DNA of 64,000 bases from Streptomyces abyssomicinicus (GTDB taxonomy: Bacteria; Actinomycetota; Actinomycetes; Streptomycetales; Streptomycetaceae): contig NZ_BBZI01000008.1 of NCBI RefSeq assembly GCF_008974245.1, forward strand, positions 62,001 to 126,000. Reading direction: 5' to 3'. Shown here piece after piece: positions 47,336-55,173 of this stretch. Under the pieces are notes generated by a model. The model ran no database searches. It worked only from the letters and a program-made list of their open reading frames with translations, and was not told where the DNA came from. How positions within the stretch are numbered: the stretch's first letter is position 1; each line of letters starts with the position of its first letter. The position numbers were made by a program, and so were the translations under genes.

Positions 47336-48651
47336 CCCCACCGGACACCCCCCGGCCGCCCGGCACGGCACCCGCGGCCGGCCCCGGCTCACCCGCCCCC
47401 GCGGCCCTCGCCGCCGGCGGTGCACCCGTCTCCTCCCCCGGCCCGGTCCCCGTGTCCGCGGCGCCCGCCCACGCCGCCGGACCGGGCCGGGCGACCACGT
47501 GGAGGTCGGGGCGGCGGGAGCCCGCGGGCGGGCCGCGCCGCGTGACGGCGATGCTGCTCGGGCTCGCGGCGGGGGACGCCGCCGGGTGGCCCGCCGCACG
47601 GCACCGGGCGGCGCGGATGCCGGAGTGGACCCGGCGGCTCACCCGTGAGCTGGACACCTTCGCCGAGCAGAACGCCACCACGACCCTGCCCGTGCCCATC
47701 GCCCTGAACCAGCCGCCCGACCCGCTGCGCCTGGGCCCCTCCGACGACGCCGAGTGGGCGGCCTGGACCGCGCAGGCGCTGCTGCGGGCGGGGGACGACG
47801 CCCTCCTGTCCGACCTGGACCGCGACCGGCGGATCCGCGCCGCCGTCGACCTGGCGTGGAGCGCGGTCGCCGACGAGGTCGCCGAGGCTGAGCGGGCGGC
47901 GCCCGAGGCGGAGTCCGCCGCCGTGCCGCTGCGCGCCCGGATCTCGGTGCGCGCGGGCCTCGGCAACCTGGCCACCGGCCTGCGTCCGCCCGCCACCGGC
48001 CACGACAACCCGCACTACTTCGACGACGCGGCATGTGTACGCGCGTGTGTGCTGGCCGTCGCCCACCCGGGTGATCCTCGCGGCGCGGCGGAACTCGCCG
48101 AGTTCGACGCCCGCTACTCCCAGGACGGCGACGGGGTGCACGGCGCCCGCGCCATGGCCGCCGCGGTCTCCCTGGCCCTGGCCGGCGCCGGCGTGGACGC
48201 CTGCGTGGACGCGGCGCTGGCCGAGCTGCCCGGCACCTCCGAGGCCGGCCGCAACGCCCGGCACGCCCTGCACCTGGCCCGCGAGACCGCCGCCGAGGGC
48301 GCGTTCGCGCTGGTGCCGCTGCTGGAGCACCAGATCGTGGACCACGTGTACAGCTACGGCATCGCCGCCGCCGAGACGGTCCCGGTGGCGCTCGCGCTGA
48401 CGCTGGCCTCCGGCGGCCGGATCGGCGAGGCGGTGCCGGCCGCCGCCTGCCTCTCCCGGGTCGCCGACTCCGCGCCCGCCCTCACCGGCGCGCTCACCGG
48501 CGCCCTCGGCGGCCTCGCGGCCGTCCCGGGGCCATGGCGCCAGGCCTGCCGCACCCTCTCCGGGTGCGCCCTGCCCCGCCTGGCCGGGACCGACCTGGTG
48601 GAACTCGCCGAACGCCTCGAAGCCGCGCGGCCCCCGTCCGGCGGAGGATGA
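47332..48651 (+). CDS. ADP-ribosylglycohydrolase family protein 2, probably catalytically impaired
   Basis: A 439-residue paralogue in the same operon. The fold is recognisable (MLLGLAAGDAAGWPAARHRA, then DGDGVHGARAMAAAVSLALA), but the metal motifs have drifted: SDDAEWAAW replaces TDDT, and LSRVADSAPALTGALTGALG replaces the GRDxDT motif, losing one metal-binding Asp. Catalysis is therefore doubtful; a structural or regulatory partner role is possible. The N-terminal 65 residues are a Pro/Ala/Gly-rich extension absent from protein 1. The ATG overlaps the previous stop. A signature region (PHYFDDAACVRACVLAVAHP) is not seen in the other paralogues. Confidence 0.85.
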   Translation: MTPPDTPRPPGTAPAAGPGSPAPAALAAGGAPVSSPGPVPVSAAPAHAAGPGRATTWRSGRREPAGGPRRVTAMLLGLAAGDAAGWPAARHRAARMPEWTRRLTRELDTFAEQNATTTLPVPIALNQPPDPLRLGPSDDAEWAAWTAQALLRAGDDALLSDLDRDRRIRAAVDLAWSAVADEVAEAERAAPEAESAAVPLRARISVRAGLGNLATGLRPPATGHDNPHYFDDAACVRACVLAVAHPGDPRGAAELAEFDARYSQDGDGVHGARAMAAAVSLALAGAGVDACVDAALAELPGTSEAGRNARHALHLARETAAEGAFALVPLLEHQIVDHVYSYGIAAAETVPVALALTLASGGRIGEAVPAAACLSRVADSAPALTGALTGALGGLAAVPGPWRQACRTLSGCALPRLAGTDLVELAERLEAARPPSGGG

Positions 48652-48659
48652 TTCCGCCC

Positions 48660-49964
48660 ATGACGCGCATCACGCCCGAAAGGCCGCCACAAGGACAGGA
48701 CCGTCACCCGGAGAACGACCGGGACCCGAGCCGGCGTCCGGCGGGGAGCCCCGCCGCCACGGTGACGGCCACCGCCACGGCGACGGCCGCATCCCGGGAA
48801 GAGCTTCCACCCCCGGTCCCCTCCCTGGACGCGCGGATCGCCGCCGCGCTGACGGGCGCGGCCGTCGGCGACGCCCTCGGCGGTCCGGTCGAGGGGTACT
48901 CCCCCGAGCAGATCCTGGAACGCCACGGGGGCCGCGTCCGGGGCGTCGTCGGCCCCTGGAACGGCGACGGGTGGCGCACCGCCCGCCCCATCGCGCCGTA
49001 CCACAAAGGCGACGGGCACGTCACCGACGACACCTTGATGACGCACGCCCTGATCCGCGTCTACGAGCGGGTCCGCGACCACCTGGACGCCTACGCGATC
49101 GCCGAGCACCTGGTGCCGGACCTGATGGGCGCTCCCCGCTGGATCCCCGAACTGGAGGCGGAGGCACTGCCGCTGCAGCGGATCTTCCTCGCCGAGAAGT
49201 GGCTGGTGGCACGGATCCACTACGGGCACGTCGACCCGCGCGAGGCCGGCTGCGGGAACATCGTCAACTGCGGCGCCGCGATGTACATGGCGCCGGTCGG
49301 CCTGGTCAACGCGGCGCATCCGGCGGGCGCCTACGCGGAGGCGCTGGACGTGGCCGGCGCGCACCAGTCCTCGTACGGGCGGGAGGCCGCGGGCGTCTTC
49401 GCGGCGGCGGTGGCCGCGGCCTGCGCGCCCGGGGCGACGCCGGAGTCGGTGGTGGCGGCCTGCCTGGCGCTCGCCGAGGACGGCACCCGCGCCGCGATCG
49501 AGGCGGTCTGCGGCGCCGCCGCCCGCCACACGGAGTTCGAGGCGGCGCTCGGCCCGCTGCGCGAGGCGGTCGCCCCGTTCGACACCGTCGGCCCCGACTA
49601 CCGCGCGCCCTCGCTGGGCGCCCGCCGCCCGTCCCGGCTGCACGCGATCGAGGAACTGCCCGTCGCCCTGGGGATGCTGCTGGTGGCCGGCGGGGACTAC
49701 GAGCAGGCGGTGCTCGGCTCGGTCAACTACGGCCGGGACTGCGACTCCATCGCCACCATGGCCGGCGCCCTGGCCGGCGCGCTCGGCTCCCCGGCGCCCG
49801 CGGAGTGGGCCGGCCGGGTCGCCGAGGCCAGCCGCCTCGACCTGGACGGACCCGCCCGCTCCCTCACCGCCGTGACGCGGGAGGTCTTCGCCCGGGACGT
49901 CGCCCGCCGACGCGCCCACGAGACGGCGTTCACCGCGATCGGAGGCGCCCCGTGCTCCGGATGA
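48660..49964 (+). CDS. ADP-ribosylglycohydrolase family protein 3
   Basis: A 434-residue paralogue with intact motifs: AALTGAAVGDALGGPVEGYS, HVTDDTLMTHALIRVYERV (TDDT), and VNYGRDCDSIATMAGALAGA (GRDxDS). The domain begins near residue 58 after an extension containing a TATATATA run encoded by GCCACC-like repeats. The middle GCGNIVNCGAAMYMAPVGLV and YGREAAGVFAAAVAAA are typical of bacterial ARH proteins. ATG 48660 is chosen; an in-frame ATG four codons earlier touches its GGAGG and is less likely. Its end overlaps the next gene by 13 bases. Confidence 0.92.
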   Translation: MTRITPERPPQGQDRHPENDRDPSRRPAGSPAATVTATATATAASREELPPPVPSLDARIAAALTGAAVGDALGGPVEGYSPEQILERHGGRVRGVVGPWNGDGWRTARPIAPYHKGDGHVTDDTLMTHALIRVYERVRDHLDAYAIAEHLVPDLMGAPRWIPELEAEALPLQRIFLAEKWLVARIHYGHVDPREAGCGNIVNCGAAMYMAPVGLVNAAHPAGAYAEALDVAGAHQSSYGREAAGVFAAAVAAACAPGATPESVVAACLALAEDGTRAAIEAVCGAAARHTEFEAALGPLREAVAPFDTVGPDYRAPSLGARRPSRLHAIEELPVALGMLLVAGGDYEQAVLGSVNYGRDCDSIATMAGALAGALGSPAPAEWAGRVAEASRLDLDGPARSLTAVTREVFARDVARRRAHETAFTAIGGAPCSG

Positions 49965-51397
49965 CCTGGGTGCAGCCCGAGGACCTGCTCGGCCACGAGC
50001 TGCGGCAGGCCGCGCAGGACGGCCGCTCTCCGGCCACCGTCGCCGCGATCGCCGCCCGCTGGCGCGCGGCCGGCGGCCCCGAGGCCCCGGACCGCTCGGG
50101 CGCCTCCCCCGCCCCGGTCTCCCGCTACCTGCGCACCCTCGCCGAGGACCTCCTCGACGAACTCGCCGAGCTGCCCTCCCCGCTGGCCGACGACGAACCC
50201 ACCGGACTGGACCGGATCAAGGCCCTCTGCCCCGACTGGCCCGGCCCCGCCACCGCCACCGCCACCGCCACCGTGCCGTCGGCGGCCCGGCTGGAGGCCG
50301 CCTGGCTGGGCCGTGCGGCCGGCTGCCTGCTCGGCAAGCCGGTGGAGAAGTTGCCCCTGGACGGCATCCGCGCCCTGGCCCGCGCCACCGGCAACTGGCC
50401 GCTCACCACCTGGTTCACCGCCCGCGGCCTGCCCGCCGAGCTGGCCGCCGCGCATCCGTGGAACCGCCGCTCGGCCCCCACCTCGCTGGCCGAGAACATC
50501 GACGGCATGCCGGAGGACGACGACCTCAACTTCCCGCTGCTCGGCCTGCTCCTGCTGCGCCGCCACGGCCGGTCGTTCACCACCGACGACGTGGCCCGCC
50601 TCTGGCTCGACGAGCTGCCCGCGGGCCGCCTGTTCACCGCCGAACGCGTCGCCTACCGCAACCTGCTGTCCGGGGTGGAGCCGCCGCGCACCGCACGCCA
50701 CCGCAACCCGTTCCGCGAGTGGATCGGCGCGCTCATCCGGGCCGACGTGCACGGCTGGACCAACCCCGGCGACCCGGGGGCCGCGGCGGAGCAGGCACAC
50801 CGCGACGCCGTGCTCAGCCACACCGGCGGTGGCGTCCACGCCGCCATGTTCGCCGCCGCGGTGATCGCGGCCGCGGCGGGCGGCGGGAGCGACGTGCACG
50901 GCTGCCTGCGGGCCGGGCTGGCCGTCGTTCCGCCCGCCTCGCGGCTGGCCCGTGCGGTCCGGCACGCCGTCCGGCTGGCCCGTGAACACGCCGGTGACGC
51001 CGCCGCGTTCGAGCCCGTCGTGGACGCGCTGCACCGTGAGCACGCCCGCTACCACTGGGTCCACGCCGTGCCCAACACGGCGCTGATCGCCGCCGCCCTC
51101 ACCCACGCCGACGGCGACTTCACCGGCTCGGTCTGCCGGGCCGTCTCCGGCGGCTGGGACACCGACTCCAACGGCGCGACCGCCGGCGGCGTGGCCGGGC
51201 TGCTCGCCGGCTCCCGCGAGGCACTGCCCGAGCGGTGGACCGCGCCGCTGAGGAACCGGCTCGCCACCACCGTGGCCGGGTTCGACGGCGTCGGCTTCGA
51301 CGCCCTCGGCCGCACCACCGCCCACCTCGGCGCACCGGGCCCGCGGCAGGACCGGGCCCGGCCGGCCCGGACCGTCCTGGAGACCGCCACCTCATGA
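49952..51397 (+). CDS. ADP-ribosylglycohydrolase family protein 4
   Basis: A 481-residue paralogue of the larger subgroup in which TDDT is replaced by ENIDGMPEDDDLNFPLLGL and the C-terminal motif is VSGGWDTDSNGATAGGVAGL, so metal ligands are conserved in altered form. About 110 residues precede the domain, including a second TATATATV run and RLEAAWLGRAAGCLLGKPVE, which starts the fold. A GTG start is chosen because GGAGG lies six bases upstream; an ATG three codons later is the alternative. The ribokinase gene begins within its stop (ATGA). Confidence 0.9.
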   Translation: MLRMTWVQPEDLLGHELRQAAQDGRSPATVAAIAARWRAAGGPEAPDRSGASPAPVSRYLRTLAEDLLDELAELPSPLADDEPTGLDRIKALCPDWPGPATATATATVPSAARLEAAWLGRAAGCLLGKPVEKLPLDGIRALARATGNWPLTTWFTARGLPAELAAAHPWNRRSAPTSLAENIDGMPEDDDLNFPLLGLLLLRRHGRSFTTDDVARLWLDELPAGRLFTAERVAYRNLLSGVEPPRTARHRNPFREWIGALIRADVHGWTNPGDPGAAAEQAHRDAVLSHTGGGVHAAMFAAAVIAAAAGGGSDVHGCLRAGLAVVPPASRLARAVRHAVRLAREHAGDAAAFEPVVDALHREHARYHWVHAVPNTALIAAALTHADGDFTGSVCRAVSGGWDTDSNGATAGGVAGLLAGSREALPERWTAPLRNRLATTVAGFDGVGFDALGRTTAHLGAPGPRQDRARPARTVLETATS

Positions 51398-52296
51398 GCA
51401 CCGTCAGCGGCATCGCCGTACTCGGCAGCGCCAACATGGACCTCGTCGCCTACGTCGCCAAGGCCCCGCAGCGCGGGGAGACCGTCACCGGCCGCGAGTT
51501 CCGCACCGCGCCCGGCGGCAAGGGCGCCAACCAGGCGGTGGCCGCGGCCCGCGCGGGCGCCACCGTCTCCCTGATCGGCGCGGTCGGCAACGACACGTCC
51601 GGCCTCCGGCTGCGTTCCGCCCTGGAGGCGTCCGGGGTGGTCACCGACCGTCTGCGCACCGCCGAGGGCCCCTCCGGCACCGCGCACGTCGTGGTGGACG
51701 ACGAGGGCGGCAACTCCATCGTCGTCGTCCCCGGCGCCAACGCGGGCGTCACCTCGCTCACCCCGCGCGACGAGGAGACGATCCGGGGCGCCGGCCTGCT
51801 GCTGCTGCAGCTGGAGATCCCGGTGGAGGCCGTCGTCGCGGGGGCCCGGGTGGCCCGGGCGCACGGCGTGCGCACCGTGCTGACCCCCGCCCCGGTACGG
51901 CAGCTGCCGCCCGAGCTGCTGGACCGCGTCGACCTGTTGCTGCCCAACGAGCACGAGGCGGCCGCGCTGGCCGGCGTCGCCGACCCGCGCGGCGCGGCGC
52001 TGGCCCTGCTGGAACGGGTGCCGGAGGTGGTGGTCACGCTCGGCGAGGCCGGCTGTCTCTGGGCGGCGCGCGGGACCGAACCGGTGGCCGTCCCCGCCCC
52101 CCGGGTGCGGGCCGTGGACACCACCGGGGCGGGTGACACCTTCGCCGGCGCCCTGGCCGTCGCCCTCACCGAGGGACGCCCGATGCCCGACGCCCTGCGC
52201 TGGGCGGCGGCGGCCGCCTCCCTGTCGGTGCAGCGGCCGGGGGCGTCGGCGTCGATGCCCTACCGCTCCGAGATCGAAGCACGGTACGCATCATGA
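51394..52296 (+). CDS. PfkB-family sugar kinase, ribokinase-like
   Basis: A 300-residue PfkB carbohydrate kinase closest to ribokinase. The sugar site is GSANMDLVAYVAKAPQRGET with APGGKGANQAVAAARAG, and the ATP/anion-hole signature is RAVDTTGAGDTFAGALAVAL with catalytic Asp. PNEHEAAALAGVADP and VVVTLGEAGCLWAA are the usual nucleotide-side motifs. Ribokinase phosphorylates D-ribose at O5. In this operon it directly follows four glycohydrolase-fold genes, so a ribosyl product of glycoside cleavage is the attractive substrate, by inference. Overlaps at both ends indicate tight coupling. Confidence 0.92.
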   Translation: MSTVSGIAVLGSANMDLVAYVAKAPQRGETVTGREFRTAPGGKGANQAVAAARAGATVSLIGAVGNDTSGLRLRSALEASGVVTDRLRTAEGPSGTAHVVVDDEGGNSIVVVPGANAGVTSLTPRDEETIRGAGLLLLQLEIPVEAVVAGARVARAHGVRTVLTPAPVRQLPPELLDRVDLLLPNEHEAAALAGVADPRGAALALLERVPEVVVTLGEAGCLWAARGTEPVAVPAPRVRAVDTTGAGDTFAGALAVALTEGRPMPDALRWAAAAASLSVQRPGASASMPYRSEIEARYAS

Positions 52297-53507
52297 ACCT
52301 GCCCACGACCGGCTCCCCCGCCCCCGCGCCGCTGTCCGGACTGCGGGTGCTGGACCTCGCCACCCTGTTCGCCGGGCCGCTCGCCGCCACCCTGCTGGGC
52401 GACTTCGGCGCCGACGTGATCAAGGTGGAGCACCCGTCGAAGCCTGACCCCTCACGCGGGCACGGGCCCGCCAAGGACGGGATCGGGCTGTGGTGGAAAC
52501 TGCTCGGCCGCAACAAGCGCACCATCACCCTCGACCTGTCCGCGCCGGGCGGCCGCGACACCCTGCTGCGGCTCGCCCGGGACGCCGACGTGGTGGTGGA
52601 GAACTTCCGCCCCGGCACCCTGGAACGGTGGGGCCTGGGCTGGGAGGCGCTGTCCGCCGTCAACCCACGCCTGGTGCTGACCCGGGTCACCGGTTTCGGA
52701 CAGGTCGGGCCCTACGCCCGCCGCCCCGGCTTCGGGACCCTCGCCGAGGCGATGAGCGGCTTCGCCGCCGTCACCGGGGAACCGGACGCGCCGCCCACGC
52801 TGCCCCCGTTCGGGCTCGCCGACTCCATCGCCGCGCTGGCCACCGCCTACGCCGTGATGACCGCGCTGGCCGCCCGGGACCGCACCGGCGAGGGGCAGGT
52901 CGTCGACATGGCGATCATCGAGCCGATCCTCACGGTGCTGGGGCCGCAGCCGCTCTGGTACGACCAGCTCGGCCACGTCCAGCCGCGCACCGGCAACCGC
53001 TCGCAGAACAACGCCCCGCGCAACACCTACCGGACCGCCGACGGCACCTGGGTCGCCGTCTCCACCTCCGCGCAGTCCGTCGCGGAGCGGGTGATGCGGC
53101 TGGTGGGGCGGCCCGAGCTGATCACGGAACCGTGGTTCGCCACCGGGGCGGGGCGCGCGGCCCACGCCGACGTGCTGGACGAGGCGGTCGGGGTGTGGAT
53201 CGCCCGGCGCGGGCGGTCGGAGGTGCTCGACGCCTTCGAGAAGGCGGAGGCGGCGGTGGCGCCGGTCCAGGACGTGCGGGACGTGATGGAGGACCCCCAG
53301 TACCGGGCACTGGGCACCATCACCACCGTCGACGACCCCGAACTCGGGCAGCTGCGGATGCAGAACGTGCTGTTCCGGCTCTCCGCGACACCCGGCGCGG
53401 TCCGCTGGGCGGGGCGGCCGCACGGGGCCGACACGGAGGCGGTGCTGGGCGAGGCGGGGCTGGATGCGGACGAGATCGCCGCGCTGCGGCGGGAGGGGGT
53501 CGTATGA
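52293..53507 (+). CDS. CaiB/BaiF (class III) CoA-transferase
   Basis: A 404-residue family III CoA-transferase that moves CoA between carboxylic acids. GLRVLDLATLFAGPLAATLL with GDFGADVIKVEHP is the N-terminal signature, and VVVENFRPGTLERWGLGWEA and ARRPGFGTLAEAMSGFAAVT are typical. The catalytic acid region reads VVDMAIIEPILTVL, with Glu where formyl-CoA transferase has Asp169; this may be a natural variant. Donor and acceptor cannot be predicted. It overlaps the kinase gene by four bases (ATGA) and the lyase gene by four. Confidence 0.92.
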   Translation: MNLPTTGSPAPAPLSGLRVLDLATLFAGPLAATLLGDFGADVIKVEHPSKPDPSRGHGPAKDGIGLWWKLLGRNKRTITLDLSAPGGRDTLLRLARDADVVVENFRPGTLERWGLGWEALSAVNPRLVLTRVTGFGQVGPYARRPGFGTLAEAMSGFAAVTGEPDAPPTLPPFGLADSIAALATAYAVMTALAARDRTGEGQVVDMAIIEPILTVLGPQPLWYDQLGHVQPRTGNRSQNNAPRNTYRTADGTWVAVSTSAQSVAERVMRLVGRPELITEPWFATGAGRAAHADVLDEAVGVWIARRGRSEVLDAFEKAEAAVAPVQDVRDVMEDPQYRALGTITTVDDPELGQLRMQNVLFRLSATPGAVRWAGRPHGADTEAVLGEAGLDADEIAALRREGVV

Positions 53508-54343
53508 GCGCCGCGAGGCCGCCGCTGACCTGGCTCTACGCACCCGGTGACCGGCCCGCGGTGGTCGCCAAGGCGCTGCGGGCCGGGGCGGACGTGGTGA
53601 TCGTCGACCTGGAGGACGCGGTCGCGCCGGAGCGCAAGGAGTACGCGCGGGACGCCACCGCGGAGCTGCTCGCGCAGCGGCAGGCCGTCCCCCTGCACGT
53701 GCGGGTGAACGCCCTGTCCTCGCCGGAGGGCGTCGCCGACCTGAAGACGCTGCTGCCCTGCGACGGGCCGTCGGGGGTGCGGCTGCCCAAGGTCGTCTCC
53801 CCGCGGGAGGTGGTGCGGGTGGCCCGGCAGGCCGCGGCCCTCGGCCGGGCGGGCCTGCGGCTGTACCCACTGCTGGAGAGCGCGCTGGGCATCGAGGAGG
53901 CGTTCCGTATCGCCCGCGCGGACCCGTCGGTGGGCGGGCTCGCGCTGGGCGAGGCGGACCTGCGGGCCGACCTCGGGGTGCGGGTGGACGCGGGGCTGGA
54001 CTGGTGCCGGTCGCGCGTGGTGGTGGCCGCGCGGGCGGCGGGGCTGGCGCCGCCGGCGCAGTCGGTGCACCCGGACGTGCGGGACCTGGACGGGCTGGCG
54101 GCGGGGTGCGCGCGGGGGCGGGCGCTGGGGTTCCTGGGGCGCGCGGCGATCCATCCGCGGCAGCTGCCGGTGATCGAGCGGGCGTATCTCCCCACGGCGC
54201 GGGAGGTCGAGGAGGCCGAGGAGGTCGTCGAGGCGGCCCGTCGCTCCGGGCCCGGGGCGCAGGCCCTGCCCGACGGCCGCTTCGTCGACGCCGCCGTCCT
54301 CACCGCCGCCCACCGCACCCTCGCCCTCGCCACCCCCCGCTGA
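53504..54343 (+). CDS. HpcH/HpaI/CitE family CoA-ester lyase
   Basis: A 279-residue TIM-barrel lyase of the CitE group. LYAPGDRPAVVAKALRAGAD and VVIVDLEDAVAPERK contain the Mg2+-linked acidic residues, LHVRVNALSSPEG gives the active-site Arg, and GLRLYPLLESALGIEEAF and LALGEADLRADLG bear the metal Glu and Asp. Family members cleave malyl-, citramalyl- or similar 3-hydroxyacyl-CoA esters. Pairing with the class III CoA-transferase implies that an acid is activated to its CoA ester and split. It is the last gene of the operon. Confidence 0.92.
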   Translation: MSAARPPLTWLYAPGDRPAVVAKALRAGADVVIVDLEDAVAPERKEYARDATAELLAQRQAVPLHVRVNALSSPEGVADLKTLLPCDGPSGVRLPKVVSPREVVRVARQAAALGRAGLRLYPLLESALGIEEAFRIARADPSVGGLALGEADLRADLGVRVDAGLDWCRSRVVVAARAAGLAPPAQSVHPDVRDLDGLAAGCARGRALGFLGRAAIHPRQLPVIERAYLPTAREVEEAEEVVEAARRSGPGAQALPDGRFVDAAVLTAAHRTLALATPR

Positions 54344-55103
54344 CCCGCGGCACCCAGGCACCCCCTGCGGACGCGCACGCCACCCGCCCCGCGGACGGGC
54401 ACACCCCACCGTCCCGCGGGCGACACGCCCCACCGCTCTGCGGGCGCGGCACGCCCCGCCGTTCTGCGGGCGGCTGGGCCGCCCAGAGGGCGATGGGGGT
54501 CCTCCACCAGACTCCGTCCGGGGGCACCCCCACCTGCTCGAGCGAAGCCGAGAGCTTGAGGGAGGGCGGGCGCAGGGCGGCGCCCTCGCGGCAAGCGGTC
54601 CGCTCCACCGTCCCGCGGGCGGCACGCCCCGCCGCTCTGCAGGCGCCACGCCCCGCCGTTCTGCGGGCGCGGCACGCCCCGCCGGTCTGCGGGCGCGGCA
54701 CGCCCCGCCGTTCTGCGGGCGCGGCACGCCCCGCCGTTCTGCGGGCGCGGCACGCCCCGCCGTTCTGCGGGCGGCTGGGCCGCCCAGAGGGCGGCACGGG
54801 CGGGCGCAGGGCGGCGCCCTCGCGGCAAGCGGTCCGCTCCACCAGGCCCGAGCAGGCTGCACCTTACGCACGTGACCTCACTGCGGCGCGCCCAAGCCCC
54901 GCCCCGGGCGGACAGCACTGTTCATCCCCCGACCCGCCCCCTTCCCAGAGGGGCTCAACTTCCGCGGAGCGAGCCGTCACGTGCGTACGTGAGGCCTGCG
55001 CCCACCCGTGCCGCCCTTAGCGGCACGATTGCCCGCAGAGGTACGGGCCGGGCCTGGCCGGGCCGGGCCAGGACCGCAAGGGGTGCCAGGGCCGCGGGGG
55101 GAC
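54344..55103. repeat. Intergenic duplications and 26-bp tandem array after the lyase gene
   Basis: No gene is present in this stretch. A 47-bp segment at 54446-54492 is repeated exactly at 54747-54793, and a 46-bp segment at 54564-54609 is repeated at 54798-54843. Between them, about 54619-54772, run roughly six 26-bp units of GCGGCACGCCCCGCCGTTCT plus GCGGGC with small variants. A further element (54534-54562, CTGCTCGAGCGAAGCC core) resembles 21941-21969. Beyond the array, ACGCACGTGAC at 54866-54876 and its reverse complement at 54977-54987 flank 100 bases. Confidence 0.92.
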
Positions 55104-55153
55104 ATGCGACGGCGCCGCGCCCCGGGGATACGGGACGCGGCGCCGTGCCGCAT
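55104..55153 (-). terminator. Stem-loop after lgt
   Basis: ACGGCGCCGCG at 55109-55119 pairs with 55136-55146, and ATGCG/CGCAT extends the stem across a two-base bulge. It begins 21 bases after the lgt stop codon on the minus strand. No T-tract is present. Confidence 0.75.
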
Positions 55154-55173
55154 GGTGCCTTCGCGAGGTGAGG

